NCBI RefSeq assembly: GCF_014652935.1 | Contig: NZ_BMZT01000007.1 | Location: 70,464-134,463 of the forward strand | Length of the DNA: 64,000 bases | DNA from: Luteimonas padinae | Lineage (GTDB): Bacteria > Pseudomonadota > Gammaproteobacteria > Xanthomonadales > Xanthomonadaceae | Direction: 5' to 3' | Part shown: positions 34,819 to 42,688 of the stretch, piece after piece | Layout of the letters: each line of letters starts with the position of its first letter | Numbering within the stretch: position 1 is the stretch's first letter | Notes under the pieces: generated by a model | Told to the model about the DNA's origin: nothing | The model's database searches: none | What the model saw: the letters and a program-made list of their open reading frames with translations, nothing else | Position numbers and translations under genes: made by a program

Positions 34819-35619
34819 ATGCTCCAGCACCGCTCCCGGGCGCCCGTCCCGGGCGCCACGCTTCCCAGGCTGCTGGCCCGGCTGGAGGCGCTCGAACCCG
34901 TCCAGCCGACGCAGGCGCCGGCCGACCTGCTGGGCGACTGGCTGGACTGGCAGCGCGCGGTGGCGCTGTCGCGTGCGCTGGATGACGTGCCGCAGGCGCC
35001 CGAGCCGGAGGCCGCGGAGCACGCCGGCATGACGCCCGACGGCACCGCGTCCGCCTGCGGTCCCGACGCTCCAGCGGCGCTGGCGTCCGGGGTCCTCGAG
35101 CGGCGCGCCGCCCTGGTGGACGCCATCGAGGACGACGCGCGCGACTGGACCCGGCCGCTGCGCCCGCGGCCGGGCGAGGACGGCATGGGAGCCGCCGCCG
35201 GCGCGGGCGTGGTGCAGCGGCATTGCCAGGGCCTGCAGCGCGACCTGCAGTCGGCCACCGGGCGCCTGCGCGGCGAGCTGCGCGAGCAGCTGGCGCAGCG
35301 TGGCGGTGGAAAGGCGCGGCTGGCCGCCGTCGATGCGGTGATGGAGGGCCTGCTGGCACCGCGCGAGCACGCGCTGCTGGTGCCCGTGGTCCCCGCGCTG
35401 GTCGCCCGCTTCGAGCGGCTGCATGCCCTCCACGCCGGCGCGGACGCCGGTGCCGATGCGGACGCGAACGCGAATGCCGCGGCGCCGGGCACCCCGGCCG
35501 CCTGGCGCGACCGCTTCCGCGCCGAAGCCCGCCAGGTGCTGCTGGCCGAACTCGACCTCCGTTTCCAACCCATCGAAGCCCTGCTTGCCGCGCTTCGCAA
35601 CCCCGGTCCGGACGCATGA
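34819..35619 (+). CDS. DUF3348 family protein
   Basis: A 266-residue protein that looks like the DUF3348 family, which I recall occurring beside DUF802 and DUF2894 genes. It has no signal peptide or membrane helix. The N-terminus (LPRLLARLEALEP, DLLGDWLDWQRAVALSRAL) and the middle (GGGKARLAAVDAVMEGLLAPREHALL) are mostly helical. The last part ends RQVLLAELDLRFQPIEALLAAL. The function is unknown. The ATG at 34819 is preferred over a TTG at 34807, and a TAAAAT -10-like element is at 34792-34797. Its stop overlaps the next ATG (35616-35619), so it belongs to the stator-like cassette. Confidence 0.75.
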   Translation: MLQHRSRAPVPGATLPRLLARLEALEPVQPTQAPADLLGDWLDWQRAVALSRALDDVPQAPEPEAAEHAGMTPDGTASACGPDAPAALASGVLERRAALVDAIEDDARDWTRPLRPRPGEDGMGAAAGAGVVQRHCQGLQRDLQSATGRLRGELREQLAQRGGGKARLAAVDAVMEGLLAPREHALLVPVVPALVARFERLHALHAGADAGADADANANAAAPGTPAAWRDRFRAEARQVLLAELDLRFQPIEALLAALRNPGPDA

Positions 35620-37703
35620 ACAGAACCCTCCCCAACGCCTTCGTATTCGCGCTCGGCCTGCTGGCCGTGTGCTGGATCGGCGCGGGCTACGTCGGCAGCC
35701 ACGCGCTGGCGCTGGCGGTCACCGCCCTGATCGGCGCGCTGTACGTGCTCGGCGGGGTGGAGCTGCACCGCTACCGCCGGGCGACCGCCGGGCTGGTCGC
35801 GGCGCTCGACGCGCCGCCCGGTGCGGACGGCCTGGCCGCCTGGCTGGGCGGCCTCGACCCGACCCTGCGCGCCGCGGTGCGCACGCGCATCGACAGCGGC
35901 CAGGGAGCGCTGCCGGCGCCGGCGCTGACGCCCTACCTGGTCGGGCTGCTGGTGCTGCTGGGCATGCTCGGCACCCTGCTCGGCATGCTGGTGACCCTGC
36001 GCGGCACCGGCATGGCCCTGCAGTCGGCGAGCGACCTGCAGGCCGTGCGCGATTCGCTGGCCGCGCCGGTGGAGGGCCTGGGCGTGGCCTTCGGCACCTC
36101 GATCGCGGGCGTGGCCGCCTCGGCGATGCTGGGGCTGCTGGCCGCCCTGTGCCGCCGCGAGCGCGCCGAGGCCGTGCGCCTGCTCGACGCGGCCGCCGTC
36201 GCCGTCGATGGCCTGCAGGTGCACACCCGCGCCCACCAGCGCGACCAGGCCCTGCGCCTGGCGCAGGCGCATGCGGAGGCGATGCCGGCACTGATGGACC
36301 GCCTGGACGCGCTGGCGCGGGCGCTGGAGCAGCAGGCGCAGGCCGCGCACGCGCACCAGGCGGCGCAGCAGGAGGCGTTCCACGCCGGCACCACCGCGGC
36401 CTGGCAGCAGCTGGCCGGCACGCTGGGCGCGGCCCTCGAACGCAGCGCCGCCGACAGCGCGCGCGCCGCGGCCGAGGCGGTGCAGCCGGCCGTGGCCTCG
36501 GCGATGGAGGCGCTCGCGCACGAGGGCGAGCGCACGCAGGCGGCCGTGGCCGCATCGGTCGAGCGCCAGCTGGCCACCCTGCAGGCCGGCTTCCAGGCCA
36601 GCGCCGACGCGTCCACGACGCTGTGGCGGCAGGCCCTGGAGCAGCAGGCGGGCTCGCAGCAGGCGCTTGCGCAGGCGCTCCGCAGCGGCCTCGATGCCGC
36701 CGGCGAGCGCTTCGCCGAGCGCACCGGCGACCTGGTGGAGGCGGTGTCGTCGCGGCTCGAGGCCACGACGCAGCAGGTCGGCGGCGCCTGGGAACAGGCG
36801 CTCGCGCGCCAGCAGGCGCAGCACGAGGCCCTGTCCGAGCGCCACCGGCAGACGCTCGATGCCGCCGGCGAGGCCTTCGAAGGCCGTTCCGGCGCCCTGC
36901 TCGCCGGGCTGGAAGACACGCACGCGCGCCTGCAGTCGACGCTGGCCGAGCAGGACGCTGCGCGCCTCGCGGCCTGGCAGGGCGGGCTCGAGGCGATGTC
37001 GGCCGCGCTGCGCGAGGACTGGGCGCGGGCCGGCGAGGCCGCCGCGCAGCGCCACGAGGCCGCCAGCGAGGCCCTGGCCCGTGCCGCCGCCGAGATCGGC
37101 GAGCAGTCGCAGGCCCACGCCGCCGCGACCATCGCCGAAATCTCGACCCTGGTGGAGGCGGCTTCGGAAGCACCGCGCGCCGCGGCCGAGGTGGTGGCCG
37201 AACTCCGCCAGAAGCTCTCCGACAGCATGGCGCGCGACACCGCGATGCTGGACGAGCGCACCCGGCTCATGGACACGCTGTCGACGCTGCTGGACGCCGT
37301 GAACCACGCCTCCAGCGAGCAGCGCGGTGCGATCGATGCCCTCGTCTCCACCACATCCACGCTGCTGGAACAGGCCGGCGCGCGCTTCGACGCGCAGGTC
37401 GACGCCGGCACCGGCGCGATCGAGGCCGCGGTGGCGCGCGTGGACGAAGGCGCCGCCGGCGTGGCCGCCCTGGGCGAGGCGCTCGCCGGCGCCGTGCAGC
37501 AGTTCGGCGAGCGCAACGCCGAGCTGGCGGCGCGCCTGGAAGGCATCGGCGCCGCGCTCGAGGCCGCCGGCACCCGCGGCGACGAGCAGCTGGCCTACTA
37601 CGTGGCCCAGGCGCGCGAACTGGTCGACCTGAGCGTGCTGGCGCAGAAGCAGATCATCGGCGAACTCCGCCAGCTGCCCGCCGCGGCCGGGACCGGGGCA
37701 TGA
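35616..37703 (+). CDS. DUF802-type, MotA/ZorA-like membrane protein with long coiled-coil tail
   Basis: A 695-residue protein. Four N-terminal helices (about 8-26, 29-48, 105-128 and 155-178) have the MotA/TolQ/ExbB arrangement. The helix-3 segment is LLGMLGTLLGMLVTLRGTGM and the helix-4 segment is PVEGLGVAFGTSIAGVAASA. The remaining 500 residues are an Ala/Glu/Gln-rich coiled coil with repeats, as in the DUF802 family. The design matches ZorA, the Zorya stator with a long cytoplasmic tail. It would form a proton- or sodium-driven motor with the next gene's product; this is inferred. It overlaps both neighbours by 4 bases (ATGA). Confidence 0.75.
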   Translation: MNRTLPNAFVFALGLLAVCWIGAGYVGSHALALAVTALIGALYVLGGVELHRYRRATAGLVAALDAPPGADGLAAWLGGLDPTLRAAVRTRIDSGQGALPAPALTPYLVGLLVLLGMLGTLLGMLVTLRGTGMALQSASDLQAVRDSLAAPVEGLGVAFGTSIAGVAASAMLGLLAALCRRERAEAVRLLDAAAVAVDGLQVHTRAHQRDQALRLAQAHAEAMPALMDRLDALARALEQQAQAAHAHQAAQQEAFHAGTTAAWQQLAGTLGAALERSAADSARAAAEAVQPAVASAMEALAHEGERTQAAVAASVERQLATLQAGFQASADASTTLWRQALEQQAGSQQALAQALRSGLDAAGERFAERTGDLVEAVSSRLEATTQQVGGAWEQALARQQAQHEALSERHRQTLDAAGEAFEGRSGALLAGLEDTHARLQSTLAEQDAARLAAWQGGLEAMSAALREDWARAGEAAAQRHEAASEALARAAAEIGEQSQAHAAATIAEISTLVEAASEAPRAAAEVVAELRQKLSDSMARDTAMLDERTRLMDTLSTLLDAVNHASSEQRGAIDALVSTTSTLLEQAGARFDAQVDAGTGAIEAAVARVDEGAAGVAALGEALAGAVQQFGERNAELAARLEGIGAALEAAGTRGDEQLAYYVAQARELVDLSVLAQKQIIGELRQLPAAAGTGA

Positions 37704-38356
37704 GCCTGGAGGTCGAAGGCGATGCCGACGCGTCGGTGCCGGTCTGGGCCGCGTTCGGCGACCTGATGTCGGTGCTGCTGGGCGTGTTCGTGTTGATCCT
37801 GGTCGGGGTGATCGGGGTGCAGCTGCACCTGGAGACGAAGCTGGCCGACGAGGTCGCGCAGCGCGAGGTCGAGCGGCAGCGCCGCGAGGCGCTGGAGCAG
37901 GCGCTGGCCGCGCCGCTGGCGAGCGGCCGCATCACCTTGGTCGACGGCCGCATCGGCATCAGCGGCAGCGTGCTGTTCGCGCTTGGATCCGACCGCCTGC
38001 AGCCCGAGGGTGAGGAGCTGCTTGAAAGCCTGGCCGCGCCGCTGGCCGGCTACCTCGCCGGGCGCGACGAGATCCTGATGGTGAGCGGCTTCACCGACGA
38101 CCGCCAGGTGCGCGGCGACAGCGAGCGCTTCGCCGACAACTGGGAGCTGTCGGCACAGCGCGCGCTGACCGTGACCCGCGCGCTGGTGGCGCAGGGCGTG
38201 CCGGCGTCGTCGGTGTTCGCCGCCGCCTTCGGTGCCGAGCAGCCGGTGGCCAGCAACGCCGATGCGCAGGGCCGGGCACGCAACCGCCGCGTCGAGATGG
38301 CGCCGGTGCCGCGGCAGGCGCCGGCGCAGGACGGGCAGGTGGCGCATGGCCGATAG
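37700..38356 (+). CDS. OmpA-domain, MotB/ZorB-like inner-membrane protein
   Basis: A 218-residue protein with one N-terminal helix (about 19-40, beginning WAAFGDLMSVLLGVF). Asp21 lies at its start, exactly like the ion-binding Asp of MotB and ZorB. A short coiled coil follows (45-70), then an OmpA-like peptidoglycan-binding domain (about 85-200). That domain carries SGFTDD, NWELSAQRALTVTRAL and the Arg-rich ARNRRVEM that holds diaminopimelate. It would anchor the stator to the wall. It has no Sec signal cleavage site, so it is not a classical outer-membrane OmpA. It overlaps the stator gene (ATGA) and the following gene (11 bases). Confidence 0.82.
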   Translation: MSLEVEGDADASVPVWAAFGDLMSVLLGVFVLILVGVIGVQLHLETKLADEVAQREVERQRREALEQALAAPLASGRITLVDGRIGISGSVLFALGSDRLQPEGEELLESLAAPLAGYLAGRDEILMVSGFTDDRQVRGDSERFADNWELSAQRALTVTRALVAQGVPASSVFAAAFGAEQPVASNADAQGRARNRRVEMAPVPRQAPAQDGQVAHGR

Positions 38357-38894
38357 CACCACCACCGGAGGCGAGGGCATGGCGTCGCGCGACGACGCGA
38401 TGCGCACGTCGCCGCAGGCCGTGCCGCAGGTCCGGGCCGGAGAGCGGGACGGAGGGCCGGTCGCGGGACTGGTCGATGCGCTCGATTGCTGGTCGCGGGA
38501 GCGCGAGGCGCTGCTGGCCGGACTCGATGCCGGCCTGCCCGACGCCGCGGAGTGGCCGGCGCTGCCGGGCCTGGAGGAGGTGCGCGGGCTCTGGGCGCAG
38601 CTGCGCGGCCGCGAGCAGGTCCGCCGTGCGCTGGCGCCGGCGCCGGTCGATGCCGGCCCCTTGAATTCTCGGGCGCTGGCCAGCCGGATGCTGCGGCTGA
38701 TGCAGGAGGAATCGCCCGGCTACCTGCGGCACTTCACCGCGTATGTCGACATGCTGGCGGGGCTGCAGGTGCTGCAGCCCGGCGATGCGTCCGCGTCTGC
38801 GGGCGCGAGGCCCGGGGCCGTGGCCACGGGCCGGACGCGCGCGAAGGCGCGTCGGGGCCGGGGAGCGTCGCGCCCCCCGGCCACGGCCGACTAG
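38346..38894 (+). CDS. DUF2894 family protein
   Basis: A 182-residue soluble protein matching DUF2894 in its central segment, GPLNSRALASRMLRLMQEES followed by PGYLRHFTAYVDMLAGLQVL. The N-terminal 35 residues and the Arg/Ala-rich last 35 (RTRAKARRGRG) look disordered; the basic tail could touch nucleic acid or the membrane. The function is unknown. It starts inside the OmpA-like gene. Its stop is palindromic with the stop of the convergent dehydrogenase gene (shared CTAG at 38891-38894). It closes the four-gene cassette. Confidence 0.75.
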   Translation: MADSTTTGGEGMASRDDAMRTSPQAVPQVRAGERDGGPVAGLVDALDCWSREREALLAGLDAGLPDAAEWPALPGLEEVRGLWAQLRGREQVRRALAPAPVDAGPLNSRALASRMLRLMQEESPGYLRHFTAYVDMLAGLQVLQPGDASASAGARPGAVATGRTRAKARRGRGASRPPATAD

Positions 38895-40297
38895 GTTCCG
38901 GTCGCCGGAGCGGCCGGCGCCGCGGCGTCGTCGGCGGGCGCCTCGCCGGTTGCGGACGCGTCCGCACCGGTGCTGTCCACCGGTGCATCCGGCGCCACCG
39001 CCGGCCCACCCACGCGCGAGACGCGCCAGACGATGTTGGCCAGGTCGTCGGCGATGATCACCGCGCCGCGCGGGTCCACCGTCACACCGACCGGGCGGCC
39101 ACGGGTGGTGCCGTCGTCGTCGCGGAAGCCGGTGGCGAAGTCGATCGGGTCGCCGGCCGGGCGGCCGTTCGCGAACGGCACGAACACCACCTTGTAGCCC
39201 GAGGGATCGGGACGGTTCCAGCTGCCGTGCATGCCGACGAAGGCGCCGTCGGCGAACTCCGGGCCCATCACCGGGCTGGAGAAGTCCACGCCCAGCGAGG
39301 CCACGTGCGCGCCCAGGCTGTAGTCCGGGGTGAGCGAGGCGGCGACCTTCTCCGGGTTCTCCGGCTTCACGCGGGTGTCGACGTGGTTGCCCCAGTAGGC
39401 CCAGGGCCAGCCGTAGAAGCCACCCTCGCGCACCGAGGTCAGGTAGTCGGGTACCAGGTCGGGGCCGATCTCGTCGCGCTCGTTGACCACGGCCCACAGC
39501 TGGCCGCTGCCGGGCTGGATCGTGAGCGCCGTCGGGTTGCGCAGGCCGGTCGCGTAGGGACGGTGCATGCCAGTCTGCGCGTCGATCTCCCAGACCATCG
39601 CGCGGTCCTGCTCGGCGGTCATGCCGCGCTCGGTGATGTTGCTGTTGGAGCCGATGCCGACGTACAGGAAGCGGCCGTCGGCGCTGGCGGCCATCGCCTT
39701 GGTCCAGTGGTGGTTGATCTCGGACGGCAGCAGCGTCAGCACTTCGGGCTCGCCGGCCGGTGCCTGGGTCATGCCCGGCGTGTAGTCGAAGCGCACCACC
39801 GCGTCCTGGTTGGCGACGTACAGGTTGTTGCCGATCAGGGCCAGGCCGTAGGGCGCGTTGAGGTTGTCGGCGAACACGGTCTGCACTTCGTAGTCGCCGT
39901 TGCCGTCGGCGTCGCGCAGCAGGGTGAGGCGGTTGCCGCTCTTCACGCCAGTGGTGCCGGCGGCCTTGATCGGGCCGGCGATCACGTCCTTGGGCTTGAG
40001 CTTGGGCGCGTTGCCGCCGCGGCCCTCGGCCACCAGGATGTCGCCATTGGGCAGCACCAGGGTCTGGCGCGGGATGCCCAGCCCAGTGGCGATGGCGCGG
40101 ACCTCGAAGCCCTCGGGGACCACCGGCACGCGGTCGCCCCATTCGGATGGATCGGCGATCACCATCTGCGGCAGCAGGCCGCGCTTGGGCTCGGGCAGGT
40201 TGACGTCGGTGCCGTACTGCATCGGACCCGGATCCGGGTTGCAGGCGGCGAGGACCACGGCGGACGTGGCGACGGCAAGCAGGCTCAGGCGCTTCAT
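38891..40297 (-). CDS. Sorbosone dehydrogenase-like PQQ-type beta-propeller lipoprotein
   Basis: A 468-residue lipoprotein with lipobox LAAC (Cys19) and a six-bladed propeller of the GDH/sorbosone dehydrogenase family. Motifs include VLPNGDILVAEG, YVGIGSNSNITERG, ATGLRNPTAL, EGGFYGWPWAYWG and RGRPVGVTVDPRGAVIIADD. Characterised relatives oxidise sugars or aldehydes with PQQ in the periplasm; the substrate here is unknown. The Ala/Pro/Asp-rich C-terminus (about 430-468) looks disordered. Its ATG overlaps the stop of the DUF2231 gene (ATGA), a common pairing in which the membrane protein may anchor or pass on electrons. Confidence 0.85.
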   Translation of the reverse strand: MKRLSLLAVATSAVVLAACNPDPGPMQYGTDVNLPEPKRGLLPQMVIADPSEWGDRVPVVPEGFEVRAIATGLGIPRQTLVLPNGDILVAEGRGGNAPKLKPKDVIAGPIKAAGTTGVKSGNRLTLLRDADGNGDYEVQTVFADNLNAPYGLALIGNNLYVANQDAVVRFDYTPGMTQAPAGEPEVLTLLPSEINHHWTKAMAASADGRFLYVGIGSNSNITERGMTAEQDRAMVWEIDAQTGMHRPYATGLRNPTALTIQPGSGQLWAVVNERDEIGPDLVPDYLTSVREGGFYGWPWAYWGNHVDTRVKPENPEKVAASLTPDYSLGAHVASLGVDFSSPVMGPEFADGAFVGMHGSWNRPDPSGYKVVFVPFANGRPAGDPIDFATGFRDDDGTTRGRPVGVTVDPRGAVIIADDLANIVWRVSRVGGPAVAPDAPVDSTGADASATGEAPADDAAAPAAPATGT

Positions 40298-40719
40298 TCG
40301 ACACCTCCGATGCGCGGGGCGCGGGCCGCGAAGAACGTCGCCACCAGGCCGAGGGCGACGGTGATGACCGACAGCACGAGGCCGCCGGGCATGCTGGCCC
40401 AGGCGTCGCGCGCGTGCATCAGCGCGTTGAAGAAACCGACGACCCAGGTCGCCAGCAGCAGCAGGAAGTGCGGGAGCGCGGCGGGCGTGCGGCGCGAGGT
40501 GAGCAGGGCGAACAGCGCGCTGACCAGCGCCACGCCCGCGATCACCAGGGCGCCGGCGATCAGCCACGACGCGAAGTTCTGCCACTGGATCTCGTAGGTG
40601 CGCGCATAGGCGATGTCGCTGAGCAGGCCGCCGAGGAAGAGGGTGAGCGCGCCGCCCAGCAGCAGCGCATGGACGGGGTGGAAAGCCGGTGCGTACCGGC
40701 GCGGAACGGTCGAGACCAT
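40294..40719 (-). CDS. DUF2231 membrane protein
   Basis: A 141-residue inner-membrane protein with four helices (about 17-37, 49-71, 83-101 and 111-131), matching the DUF2231 family. The conserved FHPVHALLLGGAL lies near the N-terminus, with further conserved WLIAGALVIAG and FFNALMHARDAW. The histidines in helices 1 and 3 may bind heme or take part in redox steps with the coupled dehydrogenase-like lipoprotein; this is inferred. From 40720 to 40877 I see only a short hairpin (40862-40876). Confidence 0.8.
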   Translation of the reverse strand: MVSTVPRRYAPAFHPVHALLLGGALTLFLGGLLSDIAYARTYEIQWQNFASWLIAGALVIAGVALVSALFALLTSRRTPAALPHFLLLLATWVVGFFNALMHARDAWASMPGGLVLSVITVALGLVATFFAARAPRIGGVE

Positions 40720-40861
40720 GTCGGTCCTCCGGAATGGACGCCTGGAAGGAGGCGTCGGACGAGGGGGCGGGATGCGGATGCAAACCGGCTCCTGCCATCC
40801 TAAGCCAGCGCGTCTTCACGGCCGCGTGCAGGCCCAGGGACGCTGCGTTCCCGACGCTGCG

Positions 40862-40876
40862 GCCCGCATCGCGGGC
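40862..40876 (-). terminator. Short hairpin after the cyanophycin operon
   Basis: A 6-bp stem (gcccgc/gcgggc, loop of 3) directly follows the stop of the last operon gene on the minus strand. There is no T-tract, so it is weak. Confidence 0.35.
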
Positions 40877-40877
40877 T

Positions 40878-42674
40878 TTACGCCGGGGCGTCTTCCGGGA
40901 GCAGGGGCTCGCCCGGGGCCCAGCCCAGCCGCTGCAGCCGGTCGAGCAGCATGACCACGCGCGCGCGGCTGCCGGTGCCGTGCACGGGCAGGACCAGGCT
41001 GTCGCCCGGGCGCGCATCCGCCAGGATCAGGCGCGCGGCCGCGGTCTCGTCCAGGCATTCGACGATGGCCTCGGCGGGCACGCCGCTGCGCAGCAGCGCC
41101 GCGCGCAGCACCCCGGCCACCGCGCCGCTCGCGCGCCCGCGCTGGTAACCCTCCATGTCCTTGAGCACGACCCGGTCCGGGGCGAAGGCGGCGGCGGTGG
41201 CGGCGAGCTCGGCGATGGCCTCGTCGCTGCGGTTGCCGGCCTGGCCCAGCAGCAGGTGCAGGCGTCCCGGACCGCCGTGCGCGCGGCGCACCAGTTCGAG
41301 CAGGTGCTGCAGGCCGTCCGGGTTGTGCGCGTAGTCGACGTAGGCCTGCACGCCATCGCCGAGCACCCAGCGCTGCAGGCGCCCGGGGTTGTCGCCGTGG
41401 GCGCTGCCGAAGCGCGCAAGCACGCCGGCGATGGTGTCCGGTGCGATGCCCAGGCGGCTGGCGGCCAGTGCGGCGCCGGCGCAGTTCTGCACGTTGTGCG
41501 TGGCCAGGCCGCCGAGCGTCAGCGGCATGTCGGCGATCGCGCCGAGGTCGTGCGAACGCGTGCCGTCGAACAGCAGCAGGTGCCCGTCGCGCACGCCGCA
41601 GCTGCCGCGGCCGTCGGCGCGTGCCTGCCGCAGCAGCGGATGGTCGTCGTCGCCGGAGAACCAGGCCAGCTGCGCCGCGACCGTGCCGGCATGCGCGCGC
41701 AGCCGCGCGTTGTCGGCGTTGAGCACGACGGTGCCGTCGGCGGCGATCGCGCGGGCGACGGTGAGCTTGACCTGGGCGAGGCCGTCGAGGTCGTGGATGC
41801 CGTACTCGCCGAAATGGTCGGGGCTGACGTTGGTGACCAGGGCGACGTCGGCGCGCTCGACGCCGAGGCCGCGCCGCAGCAGGCCGCCGCGCGCGGTCTC
41901 CAGGATCGCGGCCTCCGCGCCGGGGTGGCGCAGCAGCGCGCGCGCGCCGCCCGGGCCGGAGTAGTCGCCGTCCTCGATCAGCCGGGCATCGAGGTACAGG
42001 CCGTCGGTGCAGCTGTTGGCGGTGTGCCAGCCGTGGGCCATCGCGATCGCGGCGAGCAGGCGGACGCTGGTGGTCTTGCCGTTGGAGCCGGTCACCAGGG
42101 CTACCGGGATGGCGTGCAGCGCCTGCCACGGCACCTCGTCGGGAGCCGGCAGGGCGTGGTTGTCCCAGGTGCGGCTGCCGGTGCCCATGCCGAGCGACAG
42201 CCGCTCGTCGTCGAGCAGCAGCGGCAGCGCGTGCAGCGCGGCCGCCTCGCGCAGCGACGCCAGCCGCGGCAGGTGCTCGGCGGCGGCCACGGCGCGCAGC
42301 AGGCGCAGGGCCGCGTCCTCGTCGCCGACCGGCGCGTGTCCGGGCTGGAGCGCCGCTTCGCCGGTGTCGATGCCGGCCTCCGCCAGCGTGTCCAGCCAGG
42401 CCCATTCGTTGACTTCGGTGGCGGCGTAGAGCACGTCGGCGGGCGCGGTGAAGGCGAGGCTGGCGCCGGTGGCGTGCGGGCGCACCAGCACGGGGCCGTC
42501 GGGCCAGCCCAGCGCGTCGCGGGCGCGCGCGATGCGCCGTGTCCAGGCCTCGAGCAGCGCGTCGGCGACCGGCGCGCCGATGCCGGTCTCCAGCACCGCG
42601 CCGGTGCCGGCGAAATACAGGTTCGGCCCGGTCAGGCGGCGAGAGTCGTCGAAGGGCGGCGCTGCGGTGCTCAT
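40878..42674 (-). CDS. Mur-ligase-like protein related to cyanophycin synthetase
   Basis: A 598-residue protein. The last 430 residues are a Mur ligase module: P-loop GSNGKTTSVRLLAAI, the CphA-type ETARGGLLRRGLG, NVSPDHFGEYG and VDYAHNPDGLQHLLELV. The N-terminal 190 residues are not the CphA N-domain, and there is no ATP-grasp domain, so it cannot carry out the full CphA cycle. It may extend or repair cyanophycin-like dipeptides, as CphA2-type enzymes do, or join another amino acid. It is the last gene of the leftward iadA-cphB-cphA operon, 14 bases after cphA. Confidence 0.82.
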   Translation of the reverse strand: MSTAAPPFDDSRRLTGPNLYFAGTGAVLETGIGAPVADALLEAWTRRIARARDALGWPDGPVLVRPHATGASLAFTAPADVLYAATEVNEWAWLDTLAEAGIDTGEAALQPGHAPVGDEDAALRLLRAVAAAEHLPRLASLREAAALHALPLLLDDERLSLGMGTGSRTWDNHALPAPDEVPWQALHAIPVALVTGSNGKTTSVRLLAAIAMAHGWHTANSCTDGLYLDARLIEDGDYSGPGGARALLRHPGAEAAILETARGGLLRRGLGVERADVALVTNVSPDHFGEYGIHDLDGLAQVKLTVARAIAADGTVVLNADNARLRAHAGTVAAQLAWFSGDDDHPLLRQARADGRGSCGVRDGHLLLFDGTRSHDLGAIADMPLTLGGLATHNVQNCAGAALAASRLGIAPDTIAGVLARFGSAHGDNPGRLQRWVLGDGVQAYVDYAHNPDGLQHLLELVRRAHGGPGRLHLLLGQAGNRSDEAIAELAATAAAFAPDRVVLKDMEGYQRGRASGAVAGVLRAALLRSGVPAEAIVECLDETAAARLILADARPGDSLVLPVHGTGSRARVVMLLDRLQRLGWAPGEPLLPEDAPA

Positions 42675-42688
42675 CGTGGATCCCGGGC

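Noticed and set aside
34819-38894. Calling the stator cassette a canonical Zorya defence system
   Set aside because: No ZorC, ZorD helicase or ZorE nuclease gene is present, and the neighbours are housekeeping genes. Only the ZorA/ZorB-like architecture is supported.
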